From the NCBI GenBank assembly GCA_002839825.1, contig PGYU01000004.1:1-64000 (forward strand): 64,000 bases of DNA, read 5' to 3'. Source of the DNA: Ignavibacteriae bacterium HGW-Ignavibacteriae-1 (GTDB taxonomy: Bacteria > Bacteroidota > Ignavibacteria > Kapaibacteriales > UBA2268). The notes beneath the pieces are model-generated. The model was not told the origin of the DNA. It was given only the letters and a program-made list of their open reading frames with translations, and did no database searches. Below are positions 23,701 through 32,700 of the stretch, one piece after another. Both the position numbers and the translations under genes were made by a program. Position 1 is the stretch's first letter. Each line of letters begins with the position of its first letter.

Positions 23701-25964
23701 CAGTTGCAGCCGGTAATACAAATATCACTGGCACATTAGGCGTAACAGGACATTCAACTTTAGCTACTGTCGCAGCCGGTAATACAAATATCACTGGTAC
23801 ATTAGGCGTAACTGGTCTTTCAACTTTAGCTAATACACAAATTAATGGTACATTAGGTGTAACAGGACATTCAACATTAGCTACTGTCGCAGCCGGTAAT
23901 ACAAATATCACCGGTACATTAGGCGTAACAGGACATTCAACATTAGCTACAGTTGCAGCAGGTAATACTGCTATTACTGGTACATTGGGCGTATCTGGAG
24001 CTACTACTTTAGCTAACACTTTGACTGTAAATGGTGCATACGCTCGTTTATCAAACACTACTGCTCTTCAAGTAGAAGGTGGCGACGCAGGTTTAGCCGG
24101 CGAACTTTTAGTTAGCCGCGGTGCAGGTTTATCACCTGAATGGACTAATTCACTTCCTTATCTTGAAGTATTTGACCTTGATGTATTAAACAATTTAACA
24201 GTTGGTAATGATACTGATATTACAGGCGACCTTACAGTTGCTGGTAATGCATTCTTAAATATGGATGGACCAGGCTTCTCTACTTTCGTTCAAGAACTCG
24301 TAGTTGCTGAAGATGCGATTGTCGGTAACGACCTCGCTGTTGGTAATGACGGTGTTATCGGTAATGACCTTTTGGTTGTTGGTGATGGTATCTTCGCTAG
24401 TGATGCTTATGTAATGGGTAATTTAGAAGTTTCGACTAATACTGAATTACTTGGTACTTTAGATGTAACCGGTGTTTCTACTTTCGCAAGTGAAGTTGAA
24501 TTTAACGGCGCTAATGTTGCTTTCGCAACTGGTACTGAAGTTCTTGCTTGGGATCCTACATTAATGACTAGCAACTTCGAAGGCGATGCCGGAGATTTAT
24601 TCGTTAGCCGTGGTCCCGGTTTATCACCTGAATGGTCTGACGAAATTCCTGACCTTACTGTTTCGGGTTTGTTTACTACTATGAACTTGCACGTTACTAA
24701 CGATGCTCAAATTGATAACGACTTAACTGTTGCTAATGACGTAGTTGTTACAGCAGGTGATGTTGATATTCAAAATGGTAGCTTAAACGTTGGTTTAGAC
24801 GTAACTGTTGGTAATGACTTAGCTGTTATCAATGATGGTGTCTTCGGAAACGATGTTATCATTCTTGGTGGTGACCTTGATGTTATTGCAGGCGATGCAA
24901 ATGTTGCAGGTGATGTAAACGCTACAAACGTTAACACTACTAACGACGTAAACGCAGGTAATGATGTAAACGCTGCTAACGATGTAAACGGTACTGATTT
25001 GAATGCATCTAACGATGTTAATGCAGCAAACAATGTTAACGGTACAAACGTTAATGCAACTAACAATGTTACTGCTCAAAACAACTTAGTATCAGTTAAT
25101 AATACTGTTGTTGGTAATAACTTGCTCGTTACAAACAATGCTACAGTTTCTGGTAATGCTACAGTCCAAGGTAATGCATTAATTAACGGTATATTAACTG
25201 TTGACCAAAATGCATTGTTCAAACAAAGCGTTACAATCAATCAAGACCTTACAATTGACCAAAACTTAACTGTTACAGGTACTTCTTCATTTAATAATAC
25301 TGTAAGTATTAATAATTCAGATTTGAATGTAACTAATGGTGGAATCAATGTAATCGGTGATGATGTAATTCTTGGTAATCCTGCAGGATTTGACAATCCT
25401 TCAGCATTTGAAGACCTTTACGTACGTGGAAATATCGAAGCTGACGGTATGATCTTCGGTGCTATCAACCCAGGTTTGACTCCGGGTTCGGTAACATTCG
25501 GTGGCGCTCTTGGCGAAATCGAAGAAGATAACGCTAACTTGTTCTATGACGACGCAACTAACAGATTGGGTATTGGTACTAACACACCTGCTCAAACTCT
25601 TGACGTTGACGGAACTATGAATGTAAGTGGTGCTTCAACTCTTGCTGCTGCAACTTTGAGCGGCAACTTGACTGCAAATAGCAGAATGATTCACGGTTAT
25701 GCAACTGCCGCTAACTTAGCAGCACTTGTTGCCGAAATCAATAGCGGTACTACCGTTATTCAATACGAAACTGCTAACGCTCTCGAAGCTAACCTCGTAG
25801 GTGCTTTACCTGCAGGAACTACTGGACAAATTATTTATATAATTAATAATACTTCAATTGGTTCTATCAGTGTTGGCACTCCAGTCAACCCAAGAACAAT
25901 TGTACAAAGCCAAATGGTTGCCTTGATTTACAATGGTACAAATTGGATTCCAATGGCTAACTAA
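20742..25964 (+). CDS. Giant secreted fibre-like protein with hexad repeats (1740 aa)
   Basis: Secreted protein with a Sec signal ending near residue 25 (VGSVMSQS). An N-terminal domain at about 25-130 (LINYQGNILDQQGNPYAGSA) and two GDLTG-xx-P-x-P motifs (near residues 155 and 195) are typical of tail-fibre-like surface proteins. Two copies of a GPVGTILGWDG module follow. Residues 953-1079 are near-identical 22-aa repeats. From about 1160 to 1530 the sequence is hexads with an aliphatic residue every six (IVGNDL, AVGNDG, VIGNDL), including an Asn-Asp-Val-Asn block at 1390-1448. The C-terminal 50 residues (QIIYIINN, MVALIYNGTNWIPM) form a cap shared with the next giant protein. No T9SS sorting domain is present. 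It is preceded by AGGAG. A surface fibre is the inference; enzyme motifs are absent. Confidence 0.82.
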   Translation: MKKLILLSFVLLSLIIASVGSVMSQSRLINYQGNILDQQGNPYAGSAQMTFELYDREFGGSQLWSEIQNVTMNKGYFNVYLGSNTPFPADFSFNRELWVQVTVGTSAPYPRSPLTMVPAAFVSEVASLARFAEDIPDGLVNLNKLSDEVKIMGGDLTGTLPNPRLRPGAILEGIEDGSITQSKLAPNVTTRPSGPASGDLTGFYPDPLIAPGAINTFKIADGAVTTDKIADFAVTYNKFQNAIGPVGTILGWDGTQWIETSVPEWELGKIVEVIAGDGVYVNEMDTEYGNGFYDVQVGIAESGVTTSKIADQAVTYGKLQNAMGPVGTILGWDGEAWIETDVNTWEADGVIGNEVLDATPNRGLVRAGMGTTESPYTLGVAEGGITEEMIADGAFSLTKLAYGTETGQILWWDGATNQWRYSTGAAPTQDYVIKWVDAGGTLTPQWAPDDMTIPFEKTITEHVETLFSLTNNGNSDVMSLTTTGTGDGLHINMTQDLNGGGHALHLNGAGFQQPSMMINVETEYGLPTGAATVNATINSLDANSAGFQINTVVNEDGNNLYDVEGLQSFLTVNGASPDIYYTGTWSVAATDNGIATGVWGEAEGTNVQSNFGVIGSADDATVSNVGVLGVANAAVYQDYTTQFPSGFGAGIAALNEGGSFMDYGVYALVDGEATGAYVEAEDASAGVFTNNSDLTETVLAFNQANGDVVVGIANEGSAFVGVNESATGTAIIENIGTGSAIEAASMGTDFPTVWAENLNDGPAAWFVGTNPQTDGFADNNSVAAVVNENNGRALYVEGGAANDENAGNPYLQDPANNDDAALIVVNTAYQGGAPWGTAIKTYGDIWANSTIGASQLVALDALVIGDPFGLNTTLTPPAFLGAPLVINTDVEIQGDLYVNDIWANEVNANVLNAALGVFDDLQVNNDANVDGNTTLNTLAVSGLSTLSNTQINGTLGVTGHSTLATVAAGNTNITGTLGVTGHSTLATVAAGNTNITGTLGVTGHSTLATVAAGNTNITGTLGVTGLSTLANTQINGTLGVTGHSTLATVAAGNTNITGTLGVTGHSTLATVAAGNTAITGTLGVSGATTLANTLTVNGAYARLSNTTALQVEGGDAGLAGELLVSRGAGLSPEWTNSLPYLEVFDLDVLNNLTVGNDTDITGDLTVAGNAFLNMDGPGFSTFVQELVVAEDAIVGNDLAVGNDGVIGNDLLVVGDGIFASDAYVMGNLEVSTNTELLGTLDVTGVSTFASEVEFNGANVAFATGTEVLAWDPTLMTSNFEGDAGDLFVSRGPGLSPEWSDEIPDLTVSGLFTTMNLHVTNDAQIDNDLTVANDVVVTAGDVDIQNGSLNVGLDVTVGNDLAVINDGVFGNDVIILGGDLDVIAGDANVAGDVNATNVNTTNDVNAGNDVNAANDVNGTDLNASNDVNAANNVNGTNVNATNNVTAQNNLVSVNNTVVGNNLLVTNNATVSGNATVQGNALINGILTVDQNALFKQSVTINQDLTIDQNLTVTGTSSFNNTVSINNSDLNVTNGGINVIGDDVILGNPAGFDNPSAFEDLYVRGNIEADGMIFGAINPGLTPGSVTFGGALGEIEEDNANLFYDDATNRLGIGTNTPAQTLDVDGTMNVSGASTLAAATLSGNLTANSRMIHGYATAANLAALVAEINSGTTVIQYETANALEANLVGALPAGTTGQIIYIINNTSIGSISVGTPVNPRTIVQSQMVALIYNGTNWIPMAN
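23598..23978 (+). repeat. In-frame 66-bp tandem repeats
   Basis: Five near-identical 66-bp units, each encoding 22 residues beginning GTLGVTGHSTLATVAAG, in order 3 units, one shortened 51-bp unit (GTLGVTGLSTLANTQIN), then 2 units. Copies differ mainly at synonymous third positions. A second shortened, diverged unit flanks each side. Such DNA is prone to slippage, so unit number may vary among strains. Confidence 0.92.
24909..25085 (+). repeat. Asn-Asp-Val-Asn hexad repeat block
   Basis: Encodes eight consecutive five- or six-residue units of the form N-[DN]-V-N-A-x (NDVNAG, NDVNAA, NDVNGT, NDVNAA, NNVNGT and variants). One valine per six residues in an Asn-rich background fits a left-handed or trimeric beta-helix with polar ladders. 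Codons vary (gttaac, gtaaac, gttaat), so the repeat is kept at protein level. Confidence 0.85.
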
Positions 25965-25976
25965 TAGTTAATATTA

Positions 25977-26017
25977 ATAGCATAGCCTGATTAATTTCAG
26001 GCTATGCTATGATTTTT
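25977..26017 (+). terminator. Rho-independent terminator after the 1740-aa gene
   Basis: A 14-bp perfect stem (ATAGCATAGCCTGA with its complement), a 6-nt loop (TTAATT) and GATTTTTT on the plus strand. The next giant gene, 100 bp further, therefore probably has its own promoter or relies on read-through. Confidence 0.85.
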
Positions 26018-26118
26018 TAAGTATTTAGCTTTTAGAAAAGTATTTTTATGGTATAGTTTTTGAGATAAGTTAGCTTAATTTGAAAAAAATTGTTTAATAT
26101 AATATAGGTGCAAACCTT

Positions 26119-29100
26119 ATGAAGAAATTTCATATTCTAATTTTTGGTGTAATTTTCTTGATGGCTACAAGCTTAACACAAGCTTTGCCGGAGATATTTT
26201 ACACCAATTTTGCTAGAACGACGGGTGGTGGCTTAGTCCTAAACTCGAACGTTGACGTAAGAGTAACCATTTTCGATGGTGCTACCGAGGTTTATAAAGA
26301 AACCCATGCCGGTATTACTACAGATGAATTTGGTTTATTTACGGTTCCTGTTGGTGGTGGCACTCCTGTTGCTCCTTTCAACAGCGCAATGTATGATGCT
26401 TTGATTGCTTCAAACAATCTTAACATCTACGCTGAAAGTGACGCCGGTGACGGTTACAGATTTATCGAATTACGTTCGCTTTTGAGTACAGCATTGAAAA
26501 ATGCTGAAATTCAAGGCATGGTTAATTTACAAAGTGCTTACGATGCTGGCAACGATATCGAAGTAGTTGTTGGATTTCCTGTTGACCTTACAGGCACAGG
26601 ACTAATCCAATCAGCAGCTTCAATTGCCGACATTAATGCAAATGGTGATGCAACATTGACTACTAAAGAATATGTTGATGACGCTATTGCTGCTATTTTC
26701 CCATTGCCACAAATTACTGAAGGCGATGCGATTGAAATTTTACCAGACGGTTATTATGATGGTACCGCTACTCAATCTATTGGTGTAGCTGATAACACTA
26801 TTACTAATGCCAAAATCAATGACAATGCAGAATTTGCAGAAGTCTCATCTTTAGGCGATGGTTATGCTGAAGGTACTGACGTCGGTTCTTGGTCAGTTAC
26901 AAATTCAAACAGAGTTCTAAATTTTGCCGGTGTAGGTTTGACGAATGTAACTCGCGATGGTAACACTGTTTTAATTGACGGTTCTGATAACTGGGGTATG
27001 CAAGTTGTTGAATCAGATGCTACTCTTCTTGGTGACGGTACTGTTGGTAATGAACTTGGTGTAGATGAAACTTATCCATTTGTTTGGACTGCTTACCACC
27101 AATTTATTCCTTCATCTGACGAACCTGCAATTTCGATCGATGGAACTAACTCAACAACTAATCCTTCTTTGATAGCTGTTGGTAATGCTGACCCTACCGT
27201 ACCTGACTTCATGCTTGAAGGCGAAATGGTACTTTTAGGTACAGATGATACTGATGTTAATGCAGAGTTAACTGTTTATGGTTCAACACAACTATTAGGT
27301 CAAAAAAATGACGGTCAACACGAACTTTATGTAGAAGGTGATGTTGAAATTACCGGTCATGTTGATGCTGAACGCGGATTCTTCACTTTTGATAATACAG
27401 GTGTTGGTATTGCGACTGCTCTTTTTGCAAGTGCAACCGGTGATACGCCTTCGAACCCTTCTTTCCCAACTGTAGCTCAAGCTGTTACAGGTGTTGCTAC
27501 TTATTCAGGCGCAGCTCCTAATATGACTGATATGCTTTCTGCAAATGTTGGTATAGCTGAAGCTGGAGCCGGTATCTTAGCTATCGGTACATACGGTGGT
27601 TCACGCTCTGATAACTTGGTAGCAAACGTCGGTGCTGTTGGTCATGCTTATAATTCATTGAGTCCTTATAATTCTCATGGTACTGTAGGTATGGTTACTG
27701 CTACTGCAGCTGGTGCAACTGAAATTGGAACTGCTTTAGGCTTAGGTATCAACTCCGGTATTACAGGTATCAATTTAGGTGTTGCTGCTAATGATTATGC
27801 AGGCTACTTTATTGGTAACGTTAACGTTGATGGCGATTTAAATAGTACAGGTAATGCTGTATTTGAAAATGATGTACAAATTGATGGTAATTTGAATGTC
27901 GATGGTACTATTACCGGACATGAATTGTTGCTAACTAGTGGAAACTTTCGTGTAGCAGAAGATGTTAACGATATTCCTTGGGTTAACATCAACAAAGCAT
28001 CAGGAACTGTAATGGAAATCGGTTTAGGTACTGATGGCGCTTCAGCTCCTGCAGGCTACGGATTACAAATAAATAACGACGCTGGTGATATGAGAGCCGG
28101 AATCGGTCTTCATGAAGGCAATTGGGTGGTTGGTGTTACTGATGGTGTTAACCAAGCAGGCGCTATTTCCGGTCCTTCTGCTACTATGTTGACTGTTTTA
28201 AATGCAGGAACTCCTATGTTTGTTGCTGACCAAGATGGTAATACATATGTTGCCGGTGATTTAGATGTTGACGGTACAATTACAGGTACTACTTTGAATG
28301 GTGCTTATACTGAAGGTTCTGTTCTTTTCGGTGCTGCTGATGGTAGTATTACTGAAAATAATGGCGAAATCTTTTGGGACGACGCTGCTTCATATTTAGG
28401 TCTTGGTACTACTACTCCCGGTGCTAAATTACATTTAGTTGAATCAACAGGTACAGCTTTATTTGTAGAAGGTGTTCAAGGCGACGCAACTCCTGACGTT
28501 ATGATTGACGGTGAAGTTTGGATTTTAGGTAACGTCGATACTGAACCTGAATTATATCTTAATGGCGGCGACGGCATCCTTTTAGATGGTGGTGCTGATA
28601 TTGTTGTTGCTGATGGCGGTACGCTTGATGTTGATGGCGACGGTACTTTTAACAACGACCTTTATGTAACTGATGATTTATTCGTTGGAGACAGCGCTTC
28701 TTTCGGTTCAGATGTTATGATAGTAAATGATTTGACTGTTGGTGGTCTTTCTACTTTTGAAAATGTAATGGTTAATGAATTTGCTGAATCTGCTAAAACT
28801 GGTGCTGAAATAGCAGCTGAAGTTAGTGATAACTTATTCGTTACTAAAGATTACGTTCAAGGTGGTCACTTCGGTACATTTAATACTTTAATCGCTTTCA
28901 ATCCTGCTTCAGGACCTGCGATTACTGCTACTTCATCCGATGCAACTGCTCCTACTGTTACAATCGAAAATACTCACCCTGATGGAACTGCATTGCAAGT
29001 TCAATCGAACAACGCTTCGACAACTGCTTTTGAAATTCCAACAGGTAACATGAGTATTGGTAATGGTCAGTTAATCATCTCCGCTAATGCGGGTATTACT

Positions 29101-29463
29101 TCCGCTCCTCCCGAAGGACAAGGACCTGCTCTTATTGTAGGTAACTTTGGTACTTCCGGCGAAAACGGTGGTGGTTTGATGGTTATCGAAGGACACACTG
29201 CTTTATCATTCAATTCCTATGATGAAACTACTACTGACTATTCAGACGTAGCTTATTCAGTTATTGATATCAATGCCGGTGCTGCTATGGCTATCACAGC
29301 TTTACCTGGCGCAGATGTTTCAGCAGATATGCCTGCTACATTGCTTTATATCATTAACTCAGGTACTTTTACTATTACTTTACCCGGTACTTTAGGTACT
29401 ATCCTAGCCGGTGAAGTTGCTACTTTTGTACACAACGGTTCAGCTTGGTACAGAATTAACTAA
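26119..29463 (+). CDS. Giant secreted fibre-like protein (1114 aa), paralog of the preceding gene
   Basis: Secreted protein with a signal peptide ending at LTQALP (about residue 23). The N-terminal domain (LVLNSNVDVRVTIFDGATEV) differs from that of its neighbour, but the middle has the same short-module style: DGSITENNGEIFWDDAASYL, LGLGTTTPGAKLHLVE, and hexads such as NDLYVTDDLFVGDSASFGSD. The last 45 residues (LLYIINSGTFTITLPG, EVATFVHNGSAWYRIN) correspond to the cap of the 1740-aa protein. No T9SS sorting domain is found. A weak AGGTG ribosome site precedes the ATG. It is probably a second fibre subunit or a phase-variable alternative of the first. Such LGxGTxxPxxxLHV motifs also occur in phage tail fibres and chaperone-of-endosialidase proteins, but no autoproteolytic domain is seen. 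Confidence 0.8.
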   Translation: MKKFHILIFGVIFLMATSLTQALPEIFYTNFARTTGGGLVLNSNVDVRVTIFDGATEVYKETHAGITTDEFGLFTVPVGGGTPVAPFNSAMYDALIASNNLNIYAESDAGDGYRFIELRSLLSTALKNAEIQGMVNLQSAYDAGNDIEVVVGFPVDLTGTGLIQSAASIADINANGDATLTTKEYVDDAIAAIFPLPQITEGDAIEILPDGYYDGTATQSIGVADNTITNAKINDNAEFAEVSSLGDGYAEGTDVGSWSVTNSNRVLNFAGVGLTNVTRDGNTVLIDGSDNWGMQVVESDATLLGDGTVGNELGVDETYPFVWTAYHQFIPSSDEPAISIDGTNSTTNPSLIAVGNADPTVPDFMLEGEMVLLGTDDTDVNAELTVYGSTQLLGQKNDGQHELYVEGDVEITGHVDAERGFFTFDNTGVGIATALFASATGDTPSNPSFPTVAQAVTGVATYSGAAPNMTDMLSANVGIAEAGAGILAIGTYGGSRSDNLVANVGAVGHAYNSLSPYNSHGTVGMVTATAAGATEIGTALGLGINSGITGINLGVAANDYAGYFIGNVNVDGDLNSTGNAVFENDVQIDGNLNVDGTITGHELLLTSGNFRVAEDVNDIPWVNINKASGTVMEIGLGTDGASAPAGYGLQINNDAGDMRAGIGLHEGNWVVGVTDGVNQAGAISGPSATMLTVLNAGTPMFVADQDGNTYVAGDLDVDGTITGTTLNGAYTEGSVLFGAADGSITENNGEIFWDDAASYLGLGTTTPGAKLHLVESTGTALFVEGVQGDATPDVMIDGEVWILGNVDTEPELYLNGGDGILLDGGADIVVADGGTLDVDGDGTFNNDLYVTDDLFVGDSASFGSDVMIVNDLTVGGLSTFENVMVNEFAESAKTGAEIAAEVSDNLFVTKDYVQGGHFGTFNTLIAFNPASGPAITATSSDATAPTVTIENTHPDGTALQVQSNNASTTAFEIPTGNMSIGNGQLIISANAGITSAPPEGQGPALIVGNFGTSGENGGGLMVIEGHTALSFNSYDETTTDYSDVAYSVIDINAGAAMAITALPGADVSADMPATLLYIINSGTFTITLPGTLGTILAGEVATFVHNGSAWYRIN

Positions 29464-29764
29464 TACTATTATTCAGGGCTGTCCGGCTTCTCGGAGTCGG
29501 ATAGCTCTGAAATAATAAATCTCTCATACTGAGATGAGTTATTGGCTCATCTCAGTATGAGAGATAAAGAAAATAATAGAAAACATGGATGTAGATTGGT
29601 GTAATTGAAAAATTTTCTTTGATTTTTTAGTAAAATTGTTTACTTTTATAATATAGATTTATGGGAAAGCTTATTATGACAGATTTTACTTGCTTCGGAT
29701 TTAACACGCATTACCTTTCTAAAAAAATTAAGGATATTTTGTTAATATTTGTGGGAGATTTTTT
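29464..29764 (+). other. Intergenic region with two strong hairpins
   Basis: A 301-bp AT-rich gap before the 3867-aa gene. At 29472-29511 an imperfect hairpin pairs TTCAGGGCTGTCCG with CGGATAGCTCTGAA. At 29520-29564 a perfect 19-bp hairpin follows. Neither has a T-run, so they are not textbook terminators. The remaining 200 bp hold a GGGAG ribosome site just before the ATG and presumably a promoter, which I cannot place with confidence. Confidence 0.6.
29520..29564 (+). other. Perfect 19-bp inverted repeat
   Basis: TCTCTCATACTGAGATGAG and its exact complement around a 7-nt loop (TTATTGG). No T-run follows. It could be a 3' stabilising stem of the upstream mRNA, a factor-assisted terminator or a protein-binding palindrome. 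No transposase or target-site duplication lies near it. Confidence 0.7.
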
Positions 29765-32700
29765 ATGAAAAAATTATCAACACTTCTGACCATTTTGGTG
29801 TGCTTTATATTATTAAGCACATCCGCATGGTCAGCAACTTGGACAGTAGATAACGTCGGTGGTGGCGATTATACAACTATTCAAGCAGCCGTCAATGCCG
29901 CTGCAGGTAATGACATAATCTATGTAAATGGTACTGGTACTGCTTACACTGAAAATGTTAATATACCCGGTGGTAAAAACCAATTATCAATAATTGGTGT
30001 TGATGACGGTTCTGGTTTGCCGGTGCTGGATGGCTCCGGGGTTGCAAACCCGAAAGTCGCTTTCAGAGTTAGCTCTGATAATGTGACTATTCAAAAAATG
30101 GTGATTCAAAACTATTTCTACGCTGGTGCAACTAACGTTGACCACGGTAGCGCCCAACGCGGTGTTGGTATTGAATCGCTTATCGCTTCTTCGGGACACA
30201 CTTTCTCCAATAATACAATAGATAATTGTAACTGGGGTATTTATGTTCGCGAAGGAAATAGTATTAGTGTTTCTAATAACACTATTACTAATACTGTTGC
30301 TACCTCACACGGTAGTGGCTATCCATTTACCGGTGGTACCGGTATCGCATTTGTTAGTGCAGGTGTTTCTTTGGATGAAAACTCAATCGAAGATAATACT
30401 GTAACTACAACTGCATACTATGGCGTATTTTTTGGTCGCAGACTTGATGGTGGCGTTCCCGTTAATGGTGATAACGTTGTTATTAATGGTAACACTATCG
30501 GAGCTGCAGGTATTGGAAACAATGGTTTCGCTATCTTTGTGAACAATATCAAGCCTAACGACGCCTTGAGAATTGAGAATAACGTGTTGAATGCTAACGA
30601 AGCAGGTCTATTGTTAGACCAAAATGCTGCAGCAATGACTGACGTTAATGTATTCGGCAACGAATTTAACAATACTGTTTCTACTATCGAAGTTCAAACT
30701 GATGATTTGTTCGATGGCGGAACATTATATGACATCATGTTCAATAATGACAACATTTTTGACGAAGGTACTCCAACTACAAATCCAGGTGCTGTCGCAG
30801 CATTGGACGCTTCGGTTGAAGCAGTTGTAAGCACCGGTTCAAATCGTTTCATCCGCAATAACTTTGCTACTGCAATTGTTGACGGCGAATTATATTTGTC
30901 AGCTGCTGCTGCAAGTACTGACGTTAAAGTTTATGCTATGGCAGGACTTTATGCTGATGAAGTTGCTGTTGTAACAAGCAACCCGGCAAACATGCAAAAC
31001 ATGGAAATTACAGGTGAAGTTTCCGGAGCTAATAATCTTGCAATTGCTAGAGGTGATGCTACCGGTAGCACAATTTTCGATATTGACCAATTAGGCAATC
31101 TTACTGTTACTTTCCAAAGTATCAATGTGGAAGTTAATGGTACAGTTGCCCAAACAGGTATTAGAACTGAATCTTCAAATACATCTGTTTTTGGTAGTAA
31201 TTTCACTTCAATTGTGAATTCTGCCGGTGTTTTTGGTGTGATGGCAGTTTCAGACTTATCGCAACAAACCGGATTTGTATTCGAAGATAATACAGTTAAT
31301 GGATTCTTTGAAATTGGTGTTGGTATTGACCAAGACAATTTCTTGATTTCTTGCAATCAATTTGGTACTTCTAACGGAGTTGGCGATGGTATCTTTATAA
31401 CTGACTTTAATACTGACTTAGTAGATATCATCGGTGGTAGAATCATTAGAAATACTTCTCTTGATATCGCTCCAAGTGTTGCTTGGAATATAAGAGTTAA
31501 CTTCCCAACTGCCCTTTCCGGCGGTTTGGTTGTCGGTGAACCCGATGCAGGTAACTTCTTTAATTCCGGTGACAGAGCTGTAAGTGTTACGCAATTAGCA
31601 GATAATCAAATTTCAGTAAATTATAACAGATTCCTTCTAGATAGTTATAGTTTTTGGATTGTCAATAACAATGCTTTTGATTTAAATGCAGGTTGGAATT
31701 TCTGGGATGTTGTAGGTCCTAATTATAACGCTGCAATCAGTGCAATGATTAGTGGTGCCGGTGCAGCTAATGTATCCTTCTTGCCAATCTACACTGATGG
31801 TACAGATATGGACTTAGATGCATGCGGTTTCCAAGTTGACCCAACTTCAGTATGGGTTCCTGTTTATACTGCAGTTTCTGAAACTGACCCATTGACTGAT
31901 GTTAATGCATTGTTCTTCTGGACAATCGAAGACGCTTTGGCTGATGCAAGTACAGGTATCGGTTCAGGTGGTACTCCTGAAAGATATGCGGTTTTATTAT
32001 ATAATAATACTGCATTTGGTGAAAACAATCCTTTGAGCGTAGATTTCCCGGTTTGGATTGGTGGCGCTCCTGCTCAAGCTTCAAACGGCAATATTGCTCC
32101 TGACCCAACTTTCTGGACTGTAGTAGCTCAAAATAACGCTGCTCCTTTGTTTGAAGTTACGGTTACAGGTACAGTTACTGACCCGATTGCTTTCGATAAC
32201 TTAACATTGCTTCCGTCATCAGCTGGTTTATCTTCAGCTAATAATGCAATTTTGATTGACGTTGTTGGTGCTATGTCTTATTTGTCTGTGACAAATAATA
32301 TATTTAATGTTGCTAACGTAAATCAATCAAATGCAATTTATGTTGATGCTACAACTACAACTTCAATTGATGAATTCTACATTTATAATAATGAATTCAT
32401 GAAGAATGATGCAGGATATGCTCTAAGAGTAGCAACACCTATCGTATCAACTGATATTGAATTCCTCAGTAATAATATTTTATGGAATATTGCGGGTTCT
32501 AGCCCCGGATTTTCAATTTATTTTGAAGATGGTGTTGATGGTTTGACTGTTCTCGGTAATAATTTTGAAGCAGGTATCTTATTAGAATCTGTTTTGAATA
32601 ATATTGATAACCTTCAAATCGGTGCAGCAGGTACTCATGGACTTGGATTTTTGCAAGGTAATACTTTCTTCAATCCTAATGTATCCGGGTTAGCTTACGG

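Noticed and set aside
23598-23978. Regular repeats that might suggest a CRISPR array
   Set aside because: Units are head-to-tail, in-frame with a secreted protein, without unique spacers, and no cas genes are present.
23588-24058. Long minus-strand open frame (156 codons) in the repeat region of the 1740-aa gene
   Set aside because: It is the mirror of the 66-bp in-frame repeats; its composition (Val/Pro repeats) follows from the plus-strand codons and it has no ribosome site.
24770-25079. Two overlapping minus-strand frames of 86-98 codons opposite the NDVN block
   Set aside because: Artefacts of the low-complexity plus-strand coding sequence; no start signal and no recognisable protein.
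29520-29564. Perfect inverted repeat as an insertion-sequence end
   Set aside because: No transposase gene, no second copy in the window and no target-site duplication were seen.
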